A stretch of 64,000 nucleotides of DNA, from NCBI RefSeq assembly GCF_000744095.1, contig NZ_JQLI01000008.1, positions 3,968,001-4,032,000 of the forward strand, in the 5' to 3' direction. A program made the position numbers and the translations under genes. Position 1 is the stretch's first letter. Each line of letters starts with the position of its first letter. This document shows positions 7,985-17,066 of the stretch, one piece after another. Origin of the DNA: Cupriavidus necator A5-1. Lineage in GTDB: Bacteria; Pseudomonadota; Gammaproteobacteria; Burkholderiales; Burkholderiaceae. A model generated the notes under the pieces. That model was not told the DNA's origin. It was given only the letters and a program-made list of their open reading frames with translations, and did no database searches.

Positions 7985-9535
7985 TCAGGCCGCGCGGTCC
8001 ATCAGGAACTGCGCCAGCATCGGCACCGGGCGGCCGGTGGCGCCCTTGGCCGCGCCGCTCTTCCACGCGGTGCCGGCGATGTCCAGGTGGGCCCAGTCGT
8101 ACTTCTCGGTAAAGCGCGACAGGAAGCAGGCCGCGGTGACGCTGCCCGCCGGACGGCCGCCGATATTGCCCATGTCGGCAAAGTTGGACTTGAGCTGGTC
8201 CTGGTACTCGTCGTCCAGCGGCAGGCGCCAGGCGGTGTCCATAGCGCGGCGGCCGGCCTGCAGCAGCTGGTCGGCGAGCAGGTCGGAACGCGCGTACAGG
8301 CCGCTGTTGACATGGCCCAGCGCGATGATGCAGGCACCGGTCAGCGTGGCGACGTCGATCACCGCGGCCGGCTTGAAGCGTTCCACGTAGGTCAGCGCAT
8401 CGCACAGGATCAGGCGGCCTTCGGCGTCGGTATTCAGGATCTCGATGGTCTGGCCCGACATGCTGGTGACGACATCGCCCGGCTTGGTGGCGATGCCGCT
8501 GGGCATGTTCTCGCAGGTCGGCACCACGGCGATCACGTTGAGCTTCAGTCCCATTTCCGCCACGGCCTGGATGGTACCCAGCACCGAAGCCGCGCCGCAC
8601 ATGTCGTACTTCATCTCGTCCATGCCCTCGCCCGGCTTGAGCGAGATGCCGCCGGTGTCGAAGGTAATGCCCTTGCCCACCAGCACCACCGGTGCGTGCT
8701 TGGCGCCGGCGCCGTCATAGCGCAGCACGATGAACTGTGGCGGCTCTTCGCTGCCCTTGGTCACGGCGAGGAAGGCGCCCATGTTCAGCGCCTCGATCTG
8801 CTTGCGGCCCAGCACTTCGGCCTTGAGCTTGTGGCGCTTGGCGATGCCGCGCGCGGTGTTGGCCAGGTAGGTTGGGGTGCAGATATTGGACGGCAGGTTG
8901 CCCAGGTCGCGCGTCAGTTCCATGCCGTTGGCGATGGCGGTGCCGCGCACCGCGGCCTGCGTGGCGGCGCGGGCGTCGTCGCTGTCCACCGCGATCACGA
9001 CCTTGCGCAGCGAGGACTTGTCAGTGCCGTTGGGCTTGCCGTTGGCGGCATTGTGGGCATTGGCGCGCTTCAGGCCGGGGTGGCGCTCCAGCAGGCGATA
9101 GCCCGCGTCGCGCACCAGCGTGATGGTGGTGATGACCGACCAGGCGACATCGCGCTGCTGCGGGGCTTGTTGCGCCAGGCACCACAGCGCCGAGGCCGCA
9201 CGCGTGGACGACAAGGCACGCACCGCGGTGCGCACGGCATCGGCAAAGGCCTTGTCCGAGAACTCGGCTTCCTTGCCCAGGCCCACCAGCAGCACGCGCG
9301 CGGCGCCCACGCCGGCGACTTCGTGCAGCATCAGGTGCGTGCCGCGCTTGCCCTCGAAGTCACCCTGCTTGACCAGCCGCGCCACCAAGCCCTTCGTCGC
9401 CACGTCCAGCGCCTTGGCCACGCCGGCAAGGTTCTGGCCTTCGAACAGGCCGACGACCAGGCAGTCGGTCTTGGTCGCCAGGAAACCATTTTGGCCGGCT
9501 TTGCTCCAATCCAGGGCTTTTGTGCTAAATTCCAT
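7985..9535 (-). CDS. pepA: leucyl aminopeptidase (cytosol aminopeptidase)
   Basis: PepA is a hexameric dinuclear-metal exopeptidase of the M17 family that removes N-terminal residues from peptides; in some bacteria it also binds DNA. The 516-residue product has the metal and active-site motifs GKGITFDTGGISLKPG and NTDAEGRLILCDAL. The start MEFSTKALDW at 9535 is preceded by GGAAGGAA; an in-frame ATG 14 codons upstream is less likely. The gene is divergent from lptF, a conserved pairing in proteobacteria. Confidence 0.96.
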   Translation of the reverse strand: MEFSTKALDWSKAGQNGFLATKTDCLVVGLFEGQNLAGVAKALDVATKGLVARLVKQGDFEGKRGTHLMLHEVAGVGAARVLLVGLGKEAEFSDKAFADAVRTAVRALSSTRAASALWCLAQQAPQQRDVAWSVITTITLVRDAGYRLLERHPGLKRANAHNAANGKPNGTDKSSLRKVVIAVDSDDARAATQAAVRGTAIANGMELTRDLGNLPSNICTPTYLANTARGIAKRHKLKAEVLGRKQIEALNMGAFLAVTKGSEEPPQFIVLRYDGAGAKHAPVVLVGKGITFDTGGISLKPGEGMDEMKYDMCGAASVLGTIQAVAEMGLKLNVIAVVPTCENMPSGIATKPGDVVTSMSGQTIEILNTDAEGRLILCDALTYVERFKPAAVIDVATLTGACIIALGHVNSGLYARSDLLADQLLQAGRRAMDTAWRLPLDDEYQDQLKSNFADMGNIGGRPAGSVTAACFLSRFTEKYDWAHLDIAGTAWKSGAAKGATGRPVPMLAQFLMDRAA

Positions 9536-9713
9536 CGCGCTTCCTTCCAGGGGCTCGTTAGACACGAAAGCCTCCATTATCCGCGATTTTCACCCGCGAC
9601 CTGCCGCTGCTGATCCGTCCCGCTGACAGCCCGCTGTCTTGTCAGCTGTTCTCCCAGGCACATCTTGCACGGCACATCGCCCGCTCCGGCCGGCAGACCG
9701 GAACCGAACCCGC

Positions 9714-10838
9714 ATGATCCTTCAACAAGCCCTGCGACGCGAGCTCGCCTACACCGCCGGGGCGGTGTTCCTGGTGATGCTGACCTTCATGCTCACGTCG
9801 CTCGTGATCCGCATCCTGGGCCTGGCCGCCAACGGCAAGGCCAGCCCCAACGACGTGCTGATGCTGATCGGCCTGGCCACCATCGGCTACCTGTCGATCC
9901 TGCTGTCGGCCACGCTCTTCATCTCCACCCTGATCGTGCTCACGCGCTGGTACAAGGATTCGGAGATGGTGGTGTGGTTCTCGGCCGGCATCTCGCTGCG
10001 CGACCTTATCAAGCCGGTGCTGCAGTTCGCCGCGCCCCTCATCGTGCTGTCGCTGCTGCTGGGCGTGTTCGCCTGGCCGTGGGCCAACCAGCAGAGTGCG
10101 CTCTTTCGCGACCGCTTCGAGCAGCGCGGCGTGATCTCGATGATCGCCGCCGGGCGCTTTATCGAGCCCGCCAAGGCCAACTACGTGCTGTTCATCGAGG
10201 GCATCGACGCCGACATGAAGCATGCGCGCAATGTCTTCGTGGCCAATTCCGAGGCCGACAAGATCGGCGTGGCGCTGGCGCACCAGGGCAAGTTCGAGAC
10301 CATGCCCAACGGCGACCGGCTGGTGGTGATGGAGAACGGCCGCCGCTACTCCGGCACGCCCGGCCAGATCGACTACCGCATCGTCGAGTTCGAACGCTAT
10401 GCGGTCAAGGTGGACAGCAAGCCGCCTGAGTCGGAGGCCAGCCTGCCGCCCAAGAGCCGCGACACCATCGACCTGATCCGCAATCCGACGCCGGAGAACC
10501 TGGGCGAGCTGGTGTGGCGCATGTCGCTGCCGATCCTGGCCTTCAACTTCGTGATGATCGCGATCCCGCTGGCCTACGTGAACCCGCGCCTGGGCCGCTA
10601 CACGCCGCTGGTGTTCGCGGTGCTGATCTACCTGACCTACAGCAACCTGATCAACCTGTCGCAGTCATGGGTGCGCTCGGGCGCGATCCCGTTCTGGCTG
10701 GCGTGGTGGCCGATCCACCTGGTGGTGTTCCTGGGGGCGCTGATGCTGTTCCGCTACCGGCAGAACCGCAGCCTGGGCGGCTGGAGGGCCGTGTTCGGCC
10801 TGCGCCGCCGTGCCGTAGCCACCGGAGGCCGGGCATGA
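9714..10838 (+). CDS. lptF: LPS export ABC transporter permease LptF
   Basis: LptF forms, with LptG and two LptB ATPases, the inner-membrane complex that extracts lipopolysaccharide and feeds it to the Lpt bridge. The 374-residue product has the family layout: paired N-terminal helices after MILQQALRREL, two more helices near residues 50-120, a periplasmic domain, and a C-terminal helical block. The start at 9714 was chosen because it matches the family; the upstream 25 in-frame codons overlap the divergent pepA promoter region. It overlaps lptG by four bases. Confidence 0.95.
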   Translation: MILQQALRRELAYTAGAVFLVMLTFMLTSLVIRILGLAANGKASPNDVLMLIGLATIGYLSILLSATLFISTLIVLTRWYKDSEMVVWFSAGISLRDLIKPVLQFAAPLIVLSLLLGVFAWPWANQQSALFRDRFEQRGVISMIAAGRFIEPAKANYVLFIEGIDADMKHARNVFVANSEADKIGVALAHQGKFETMPNGDRLVVMENGRRYSGTPGQIDYRIVEFERYAVKVDSKPPESEASLPPKSRDTIDLIRNPTPENLGELVWRMSLPILAFNFVMIAIPLAYVNPRLGRYTPLVFAVLIYLTYSNLINLSQSWVRSGAIPFWLAWWPIHLVVFLGALMLFRYRQNRSLGGWRAVFGLRRRAVATGGRA

Positions 10839-12013
10839 GGATCCTGCACGTCTACGAACGCTACTTCGGCCGGCTGGTCTATGGCGTGTTCGCCTTTATC
10901 CTGTTCGCGGTGCTGTCGCTGTTCGTGTTCTTCGACATGCTCAGCGAGCTGGAGAGCGTCAACGGCAAGTACACCTCGCTGGTGGCGCTGTTCCACGTAC
11001 TATTGCAGGCGCCCACGCGGGTCTACGAGGTGCTGCCGATCGCGGTGCTGATTAGCGCGATTTACGTGTTCTCGCAGCTCGCCAGCCAGTCCGAGTACAC
11101 CATCTTCCGCGTGGCCGGCCTGAACACGCGCCAGGCGCTGTTCTCGCTGTTCAAGCTGGCGGTGCCGCTGGCGCTGGTGACGTTTATCTTCGGGGAATTC
11201 ATTGGCCCGCGTGCGGAGCAGTATGCGCAGAAGGTCAAGCTCGAGGCGATCGGCGCGACGGTGTCCGCGGGCTTCCGCTCCGGGGTCTGGGTCAAGGACC
11301 GCGACAAGGACGCCACCGACGGCGGCGAGGTCACCCGCTTCGTCAACGTGGCGGGGCTGCGTCCGGACCAGACCATCACCGGCATCACGATCTACGAATT
11401 CGATCCCCAGTACCGCCTGCGCGTGATCCGCGTGGCGCAGGAAGGGCGCTACCAGGGCGGCCAGTCGTGGGAGCTGCAGAACGTCAGCGAAACGCGTTTT
11501 GCCGAGCTGGCCAAGACGGCGCAACCGACGCAGGCGGCACAGCCCGCCGCGCGCAGCGACGCGCTGGCGCCGGTGTTCCGTGCCGAGCAACTGAAATTCC
11601 CGCGCGTGACCATGCATTCCGAGCTGACGCCGCAGATCCTGTCGGTGCTGCTGGTGACGCCCGAGCGCATGTCGACGGTGGACCTGTTCCGCTATATCCG
11701 CCACCTGCGCGACAACAAGCAGGACACGCAGCGCTACGAGATCGCGTTCTGGAAGAAGGTGATCTATCCGCTGACGCTGTTCGTGATGGTGGCGCTGGCC
11801 CTGCCCTTCGCCTATCTGCACGCCCGTGCCGGCGCGGTCGGCGTCAAGGTGTTCGGCGGCATCATGCTGGGGCTGTCGTTCCACTTGTCGAATACGCTGT
11901 TCTCGCACGTGGGGCTGCTGCATACGTGGCCGCCGATTATCTCGGCGCTGGTGCCAGGCACGCTCTACCTGATGGTGGCGCTGCTGGCGCTGCGTTGGGT
12001 GGATCGTCACTGA
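10835..12013 (+). CDS. lptG: LPS export ABC transporter permease LptG
   Basis: The second permease of the LptB2FG lipopolysaccharide extractor. The 392-residue product begins MRILHVYERYFGRLVYGVF, has N-terminal membrane helices, a central periplasmic beta-jellyroll region rich in polar residues, and C-terminal helices (YPLTLFVMVALALPFAYLH). The ATG overlaps the lptF stop (ATGA) and is preceded by CGGAGG, so the two are translationally coupled, matching the 1:1 stoichiometry of the complex. Confidence 0.95.
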   Translation: MRILHVYERYFGRLVYGVFAFILFAVLSLFVFFDMLSELESVNGKYTSLVALFHVLLQAPTRVYEVLPIAVLISAIYVFSQLASQSEYTIFRVAGLNTRQALFSLFKLAVPLALVTFIFGEFIGPRAEQYAQKVKLEAIGATVSAGFRSGVWVKDRDKDATDGGEVTRFVNVAGLRPDQTITGITIYEFDPQYRLRVIRVAQEGRYQGGQSWELQNVSETRFAELAKTAQPTQAAQPAARSDALAPVFRAEQLKFPRVTMHSELTPQILSVLLVTPERMSTVDLFRYIRHLRDNKQDTQRYEIAFWKKVIYPLTLFVMVALALPFAYLHARAGAVGVKVFGGIMLGLSFHLSNTLFSHVGLLHTWPPIISALVPGTLYLMVALLALRWVDRH

Positions 12014-12037
12014 GCCGGCACTGACGGACGCACTGCC

Positions 12038-12436
12038 ATGACCGCCTCCGCCCAGGCCCTGGTACTGTTCGCGCACGGTGCGCGCGATGCACGCTGGCGT
12101 GAACCATTCGACCGCCTGCAGCAGAAGCTGGCCACCGCCCTGCCCCAGTGCGAGGTGCGGCTGGCCTTCCTCGAACTGATGTCGCCCAGCCTGCCGGAAT
12201 CGCTGGCCGATCTTGCGGCAAACGGCGTGACCGAGGTTACGGTGGTGCCAGTGTTCTTCGGCCAGGGCGGCCACCTGCGGCGCGACCTGCCCGCGCTGCT
12301 CGACCAATGCCGGCAAACCCATCCCCGCCTGCGCATCCATTGCGCCACCGCGGTGGGCGAAGCGGATGCGGTGCTGGATGCGATCGCAGCCTACTGCATC
12401 GCCTCGCTGCCGGGCGCCGCTACCGGACAGGCCTGA
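12038..12436 (+). CDS. cbiX: CbiX-type sirohydrochlorin chelatase (short form)
   Basis: Short CbiX proteins insert Fe or Co into sirohydrochlorin, the last step of siroheme synthesis or an early step of cobalamin synthesis. The 132-residue product has the family N-terminus ALVLFAHGARDARW with its metal-binding His, and VTVVPVFFGQGGHLRRDLP with the second His. It converges with a uroporphyrinogen-III methyltransferase gene, which makes precorrin-2, and lies next to the siroheme-dependent sulfite reductase operon. An iron-inserting role for CysI is therefore likely (inference). Confidence 0.9.
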   Translation: MTASAQALVLFAHGARDARWREPFDRLQQKLATALPQCEVRLAFLELMSPSLPESLADLAANGVTEVTVVPVFFGQGGHLRRDLPALLDQCRQTHPRLRIHCATAVGEADAVLDAIAAYCIASLPGAATGQA

Positions 12437-12455
12437 CCCGGCCTCCCAATGACAA

Positions 12456-12490
12456 AAGCCCTGTGACGGCGACATGCCGTCACAGGGCTT
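12456..12490. terminator. bidirectional intrinsic terminator between cbiX and cobA
   Basis: A 15-bp perfect stem (AAGCCCTGTGACGGC / GCCGTCACAGGGCTT) closes a GACAT loop. It is followed by CTTGTTTTT on the plus strand, with AAAA before the stem giving a short T run on the other strand. It separates the convergent cbiX and cobA transcripts. Confidence 0.88.
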
Positions 12491-12515
12491 CTTGTTTTTC
12501 GGGGATCGTGCAGAG

Positions 12516-13316
12516 TCAGGCGGCGCGCGGCGTCCGGTCGATGGTCTCGCCGGCTTCGTCGCGCGGCGCTTCCGTCGCGCGTGCGGCCAGTGCCGCGCCG
12601 ATCATCAGCAGACTCGGCTGCACCGGATCGATCCAGGCCGCCGCTTCCCCCGCCGCCATCTGGCCAAGCGTGAATTCGCGGCTGCGCTGCTGCGGCGTGG
12701 TGGCGGCTTCGACCACCCATGCCGGCGTCGACGCGGGCTTGCCGTGCGCGATCAGTTGCGCGGCAATCGAGGCGGCCTGGTCGCGGCCCATGTAGTAGAC
12801 CAGCGTATCGGCCTTGACCGCGGCTTCGATATCGGGCGAGCCCTCGCCGTCCGCGGCCTTGGCCTGCGTGGCAAACGCCACGCTGCGCGACACGCCACGC
12901 TTGGTCAGCGGCTTGCCGATGGCCGACGCAGCGGCCAGCGCGGCAGTGATGCCCGGCACCACCTCATACTCGATGCCGGCCGCTTCCAGCGCCTGCAGCT
13001 CCTCGTCGGCACGGCCAAACAGCATCGGGTCGCCGCCCTTCAGGCGCACCACGCGCTCGTACTTGCTGGCCAGGTCGACGATCTGCCGGTTGATGAACAG
13101 CTGCGCGGTGGAGCGCTGGCCGCAGCGCTTGCCCACCTCCACCAGTTCCGCCTGCGGACACCAGGCCAGCATCTCCGGCGACACCAGTGCATCGTGCAGC
13201 ACCACCTGGGCTTCGCCCAAAAGCCGTGCACCACGCACCGTAATGAGGTCTGCCGCACCGGGGCCTGCCCCGATGAGGGTCACCTTGCCGTAAGTCTTCT
13301 GCGCCTGCTTGTCCAT
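12516..13316 (-). CDS. cobA: uroporphyrinogen-III C-methyltransferase
   Basis: SUMT methylates uroporphyrinogen III twice with S-adenosylmethionine to give precorrin-2, the siroheme precursor. The product is about 266 residues long and has GKVTLIGAGPGAADLITVRG, VRLKGGDPMLFGRADEE and YEVVPGITAALAAASAIGKPLTKRG, all signatures of the family. It lacks the CysG dehydrogenase/ferrochelatase domain. I chose MDKQAQKTYGK with GGGGCAAGAG upstream; the in-frame ATG at 13328 adds four residues and is equally possible. It is the last gene of the sulfate operon, 15-27 bp after cysN, supplying siroheme for CysI. Confidence 0.93.
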   Translation of the reverse strand: MDKQAQKTYGKVTLIGAGPGAADLITVRGARLLGEAQVVLHDALVSPEMLAWCPQAELVEVGKRCGQRSTAQLFINRQIVDLASKYERVVRLKGGDPMLFGRADEELQALEAAGIEYEVVPGITAALAAASAIGKPLTKRGVSRSVAFATQAKAADGEGSPDIEAAVKADTLVYYMGRDQAASIAAQLIAHGKPASTPAWVVEAATTPQQRSREFTLGQMAAGEAAAWIDPVQPSLLMIGAALAARATEAPRDEAGETIDRTPRAA

Positions 13317-13343
13317 CTCTTGCCCCATCCTGTTCGTTACCGA

Positions 13344-14648
13344 TCAGGAGAACGCACGGATCATGCCCGCGGCCACCGTGTGGTTGGTCGCTTCGTCGAT
13401 CAGCACGAAGGCGCCCGTTGCCGGGTTGTCGCCGTAGGCATCGCACACGATCGGCTTCTGCAGCGAGATCTGCACCGAACCGATATCGTTCAGGCGGATG
13501 TCATGGCGGCCGGTTTCGTGCGACAGCGTATGCACGTCCAGCACGCGGTCCACCGCCGACACGCGCGCGAACACGCTGGCCGTGGTGTGCTTGAGCACGT
13601 ACTTGCGCGCCGGGTTCAGCGACTCGTCGTCGAACCAGCACAGGTCGGCCTGCAGCTTCTTGGCCGGCGCGGTGGTGGCATCGGCGGCGACGAACATGTC
13701 ACCGCGTGATACATCGACGTCCTCGGCCAGGCGCACGGTGACCGTGTCGCCGACATTGGCGGATTCGGCGGCGCCGTTGGGCGTCAGCACTTCGGCCACC
13801 ACGGCCTCGCGGTTGGCGGGCAGCACGCGCAGCTTCTGGCCCACGCGCACGGTGCCGGCTTCAATGCGGCCGGCATAGCCGCGGAAGTCGTCCGACTGCG
13901 ACCCGTCCTGGCGGATCACCAGCTGCACCGGGAAGCGCAGCGCGGCGTCATCCTCGGGCGCGGCTTCTTCCACCGGCAGCTCTTCCAGCAGCGGCAGCAG
14001 CGGCTCGCCCTGGTACCAGGGCATGGCGTCGCTCTCGTGCACGATGTTGTCGCCGCGCAGCGCGGAGACCGGCACGTAGCGCACGTCCTTCAGGCCGAGC
14101 TGGGCGGCCAGTTCGGTGTAGGCGGTGCGGATCTCGTTGAAGCGCTGTTCGCTGAACTCGACCAGGTCCATCTTGTTGACGGCCACGATCACGTGCCGGA
14201 TCTCCAGCAGCTTCAGGATGGCAGAGTGGCGCTTGGTCTGCGCCAGCAGCTCGGCACGGCCGTCGGTGACGGTGACGCGGGTGGCATCGACCAGCACGAT
14301 GGCCGCGTCCGCGGTGGAGGCGCCGGTGACCATGTTGCGGGTGTACTGCTCGTGGCCCGGGGTATCCGCGATGATGAACTTGCGGCGCGCGGTCGAGAAG
14401 TAGCGGTAGGCCACGTCGATGGTGATGCCCTGCTCGCGCTCGGCTTCCAGGCCGTCGGTCAGCAGCGAGAAGTCGATCTGCTCGCCGGCGGTACGCTTGT
14501 TCTTGGCGTTGGCCAGCGCGGTCAGCTGGTCGGACAGCACGGCCTTGCTGTCATACAGCAGGCGGCCGATCAGCGTGCTCTTGCCGTCGTCGACGGAGCC
14601 GGCGGTGATGAAGCGCAGCAGGCCTTGATGGGTTGCTTGGTGAGTCAT
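13344..14648 (-). CDS. cysN: sulfate adenylyltransferase subunit 1 (GTPase)
   Basis: CysN is the GTPase subunit of ATP sulfurylase, driving formation of adenosine 5'-phosphosulfate by CysD. The 434-residue product has the translation-factor-like G motifs: GSVDDGKST (P-loop, about residues 17-25), DTPGHEQY and NKMDLV, followed by beta-barrel domains. There is no fused APS kinase domain, consistent with the APS-reductase type of CysH encoded here. It is 25 bp downstream of cysD. Confidence 0.96.
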   Translation of the reverse strand: MTHQATHQGLLRFITAGSVDDGKSTLIGRLLYDSKAVLSDQLTALANAKNKRTAGEQIDFSLLTDGLEAEREQGITIDVAYRYFSTARRKFIIADTPGHEQYTRNMVTGASTADAAIVLVDATRVTVTDGRAELLAQTKRHSAILKLLEIRHVIVAVNKMDLVEFSEQRFNEIRTAYTELAAQLGLKDVRYVPVSALRGDNIVHESDAMPWYQGEPLLPLLEELPVEEAAPEDDAALRFPVQLVIRQDGSQSDDFRGYAGRIEAGTVRVGQKLRVLPANREAVVAEVLTPNGAAESANVGDTVTVRLAEDVDVSRGDMFVAADATTAPAKKLQADLCWFDDESLNPARKYVLKHTTASVFARVSAVDRVLDVHTLSHETGRHDIRLNDIGSVQISLQKPIVCDAYGDNPATGAFVLIDEATNHTVAAGMIRAFS

Positions 14649-14673
14649 GTCTGAATCCTTTGCTGCGTACGGC

Positions 14674-15651
14674 TTAGAAGTAGCCTTCCTTCTTGCGGCG
14701 CTCCATCGAAGCTTCGCTCGTCTGGTCGTCCATGCGGGTGGCGCCGCGCTCGGTGATCTCGGTCACCGCGGTCTCGGCGATGATCGCTTCCGGCGAATCG
14801 GCGGTGCTGGCCACCGGGCAGGTGCAGCTGATGTCGCCGACGGTGCGGAAGCGGACCGACAGCACCTCGCTGACGTCGCCGTCCTGCTTGGGGGTGATCG
14901 GCGTGACCGGCACCAGCAGGCCGTTCTTGCGCACCACTTCGCGCTGGTGCGAATAGTAGATCGGCGGCAGCGCCAGCTTCTCGCGGGCGATGTACTGCCA
15001 CACGTCCAGCTCGGTCCAGTTCGAAATCGGGAACACGCGCATCTGCTCGCCCTGCGCCATGCGGGCGTTATACAGGCTCCACAGCTCCGGGCGCTGGGCC
15101 TTCGGGTCCCACTGGCCGAACTCGTCGCGGAACGAGAAGATGCGTTCCTTGGCGCGGGCCTTCTCTTCGTCGCGGCGGGCACCGCCCATCAGCGCGTCGA
15201 ACTGGTGCGCCCCGATGGTTTCCAGCAGCGTCACCGCCTGCGCGGCGTTGCGCGAATCGGTTTCCTTGCGCAGGCGCACGGTGCCGCGCTTGATCGAATC
15301 CTCGACGTGGCCCACCACCAGCCGTGCGCCCAGTTCCGCCACGCGCTGGTCACGGAACTCGATCACTTCCGGATAGTTGTGGCCGGTGTCGATATGCACC
15401 AGCGGGAACGGCAGTTCGATCTTGCGGTCGCCCAGGCGAAACGCCTTCAGCGCCAGGTGCAGCATCACGATCGAGTCCTTGCCGCCGGAGAACAGCAGCG
15501 CCGGGTTGCTGCACTCGGCCACCACCTCGCGGATGATGTAGATCGACTCGGCTTCGAGCCGGTCGAGATGGTCGTTTTGTACCTGCAACAGGTGGGCCAC
15601 GCTGCTCGTTTGCGTCAACCCTGCTTCTGCGATGTCGTTCATGATGCCCAT
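14674..15651 (-). CDS. cysD: sulfate adenylyltransferase subunit 2
   Basis: CysD is the catalytic subunit of ATP sulfurylase. The 325-residue product has the PP-loop ATP-binding motif LFSGGKDSIVMLHLA at about residues 51-65, and the family segments LVHIDTGHNYPEVIEFRD and MGGARRDEEKARAKER. The start MGIMNDIAEAG is taken; MNDI three codons in is an alternative, as neither has a strong ribosome binding site. The gene lies 14 bp after cysH and is co-transcribed with it. Confidence 0.95.
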   Translation of the reverse strand: MGIMNDIAEAGLTQTSSVAHLLQVQNDHLDRLEAESIYIIREVVAECSNPALLFSGGKDSIVMLHLALKAFRLGDRKIELPFPLVHIDTGHNYPEVIEFRDQRVAELGARLVVGHVEDSIKRGTVRLRKETDSRNAAQAVTLLETIGAHQFDALMGGARRDEEKARAKERIFSFRDEFGQWDPKAQRPELWSLYNARMAQGEQMRVFPISNWTELDVWQYIAREKLALPPIYYSHQREVVRKNGLLVPVTPITPKQDGDVSEVLSVRFRTVGDISCTCPVASTADSPEAIIAETAVTEITERGATRMDDQTSEASMERRKKEGYF

Positions 15652-15665
15652 TTTTGTACCCGGCC

Positions 15666-16469
15666 TCAATGCTTGATGTTCTGTTCGTGGAGCCCGCACT
15701 CTTTCGAGTCCTTGCTCTCCCACCACCAACGTCCCGCGCGGACATCCTCGCCCGCGCGCACGGCACGCGTACACGGCTCGCAGCCGATGCTGGGATAGCC
15801 CTTGGCGTGCAGGTCGTTGATGGGCACGTTGTGGCGCTTCAGGTAGGCCCACACCTCGGCCTCGCTCCAGTCCGCCAGCGGGTTGAATTTGGGAATGCCG
15901 CGGGCCTCGTCCATTTCCTCGAACGGCAGCTCGGCGCGCGTGACGGCCTGCTCGCGGCGCTGGCCGGTCATCCAGGCGTCGGCGTGCGAGAGCGCGCGGT
16001 TGAGCGGCTCGACCTTGCGGATGCCGCAGCATTCCTTGCGCAGGTCGATGCTGTCGTAGAAGGCGTTGAGCCCGTGCTTCTTCAGGTAGTTCTCGACGGC
16101 CTCGGCGTCCGGCGTGTACTGCTCGATGCTGTAGCCGTAGTGCGACTGCACCTTGTCCAACACTGCCAGCGTCTCGGCGTGCAGGCGTCCGGTCTGCAGC
16201 GTGAACACGCGGATGCCGGCGCGCACGGCCTCAGTGCCGCGCAGGATGGCATCGGTCAGCACCATGTCCTCGGCCGCCAGGCTCGAGGCAAAGCGCGCGC
16301 GGAAAAAGCGCGCGGCGATGCCGGCCAGGCGCTCGCCCAGCTCGCGCTCCTTCTGCTCCAGCGCTTCGATGCTGCCGGTGTACTCCGGCGCCACCCACAG
16401 CGCGGGCGGCCGCAGTCCCGACACCGCACCGGCATCGACCACCGCGATTTCGCTCAGCACCGTGCTCAT
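15666..16469 (-). CDS. cysH: phosphoadenylyl/adenylyl-sulfate reductase (4Fe-4S APS reductase type)
   Basis: CysH reduces activated sulfate to sulfite with thioredoxin or glutathione. The 267-residue product has the PP-loop core (VFTLQTGRLHAETL) plus two cysteine pairs: KECCGIRKVEPL and YPSIGCEPCTRAV. These ligate a 4Fe-4S cluster and mark the APS-specific class rather than the enterobacterial PAPS class. The C-terminal KECGLH holds the redox-active Cys. Its start overlaps the stop of the DUF934 gene (ATGA). No APS kinase gene is visible here, which agrees with direct APS reduction. Confidence 0.95.
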   Translation of the reverse strand: MSTVLSEIAVVDAGAVSGLRPPALWVAPEYTGSIEALEQKERELGERLAGIAARFFRARFASSLAAEDMVLTDAILRGTEAVRAGIRVFTLQTGRLHAETLAVLDKVQSHYGYSIEQYTPDAEAVENYLKKHGLNAFYDSIDLRKECCGIRKVEPLNRALSHADAWMTGQRREQAVTRAELPFEEMDEARGIPKFNPLADWSEAEVWAYLKRHNVPINDLHAKGYPSIGCEPCTRAVRAGEDVRAGRWWWESKDSKECGLHEQNIKH

Positions 16470-17050
16470 ACCGTTTCCTTCGACTGCACGGCACCACCTT
16501 CGGTGCGCGCGCGGCGGAACAGCGGCAGCGGCTCGTCGACCGAAGCCTGGTAGGTCACGGTGAACTCGGTGAAGCCCTTGATGGCGTCGTCGATGCTCTT
16601 GTCGGCGCGCACCGCGAAGGCGTCGAAGCCGCAGCGCTTCATGAAGTTGAGCTGGTCGCGCAGCACGTCGCCGATGGCGCGCAGCTGGCCGTTCCAGTTG
16701 TAGCGGCTGCGCAGCAGGTACGCGGTCGAGAAGCCGCGGCCGTCGCGGAACACCGGGAAGTCCACCGCCACCAGCGACACGCGGTCGAAGTACTGGACCA
16801 CGTCACCCGGCTCGTCTTCCGGGGCCAGCCACACGCCGGTGCGGGCCACGTCGCGGCCGGCCAGCAGCGCTTCGTTCGCCAGCCACACCGACAGCGGGAA
16901 CAGCACGGCGTCCTGGCTCTGCGCGGCGGCAGCGATCTGCTCGTCGGTCAGCGGTTGTTCGGCGGTACCGCGCAGCACGGTCCAGTTATCTTCGACGATG
17001 ACCGGGACGACGTTTGCGCCATCGCGTTGCAGTTGAATAATCTTTGCCAT
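16466..17050 (-). CDS. DUF934 protein of the sulfite reductase operon
   Basis: A 194-residue protein of the DUF934 family, a small soluble protein nearly always encoded next to CysI in organisms whose sulfite reductase lacks the CysJ flavoprotein. Visible segments are MAKIIQLQRDGANVV, WLAPEDEPGDV and FMKRCGFDAFAVRADKS. It is thought to help the reductase but has no proven activity. The start at 17050 begins the conserved region; a longer frame to 17182 overlaps cysI. It sits 16 bp after cysI and overlaps cysH by four bases. Confidence 0.9.
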   Translation of the reverse strand: MAKIIQLQRDGANVVPVIVEDNWTVLRGTAEQPLTDEQIAAAAQSQDAVLFPLSVWLANEALLAGRDVARTGVWLAPEDEPGDVVQYFDRVSLVAVDFPVFRDGRGFSTAYLLRSRYNWNGQLRAIGDVLRDQLNFMKRCGFDAFAVRADKSIDDAIKGFTEFTVTYQASVDEPLPLFRRARTEGGAVQSKETV

Positions 17051-17066
17051 GTTCAGTCTCCGGTCC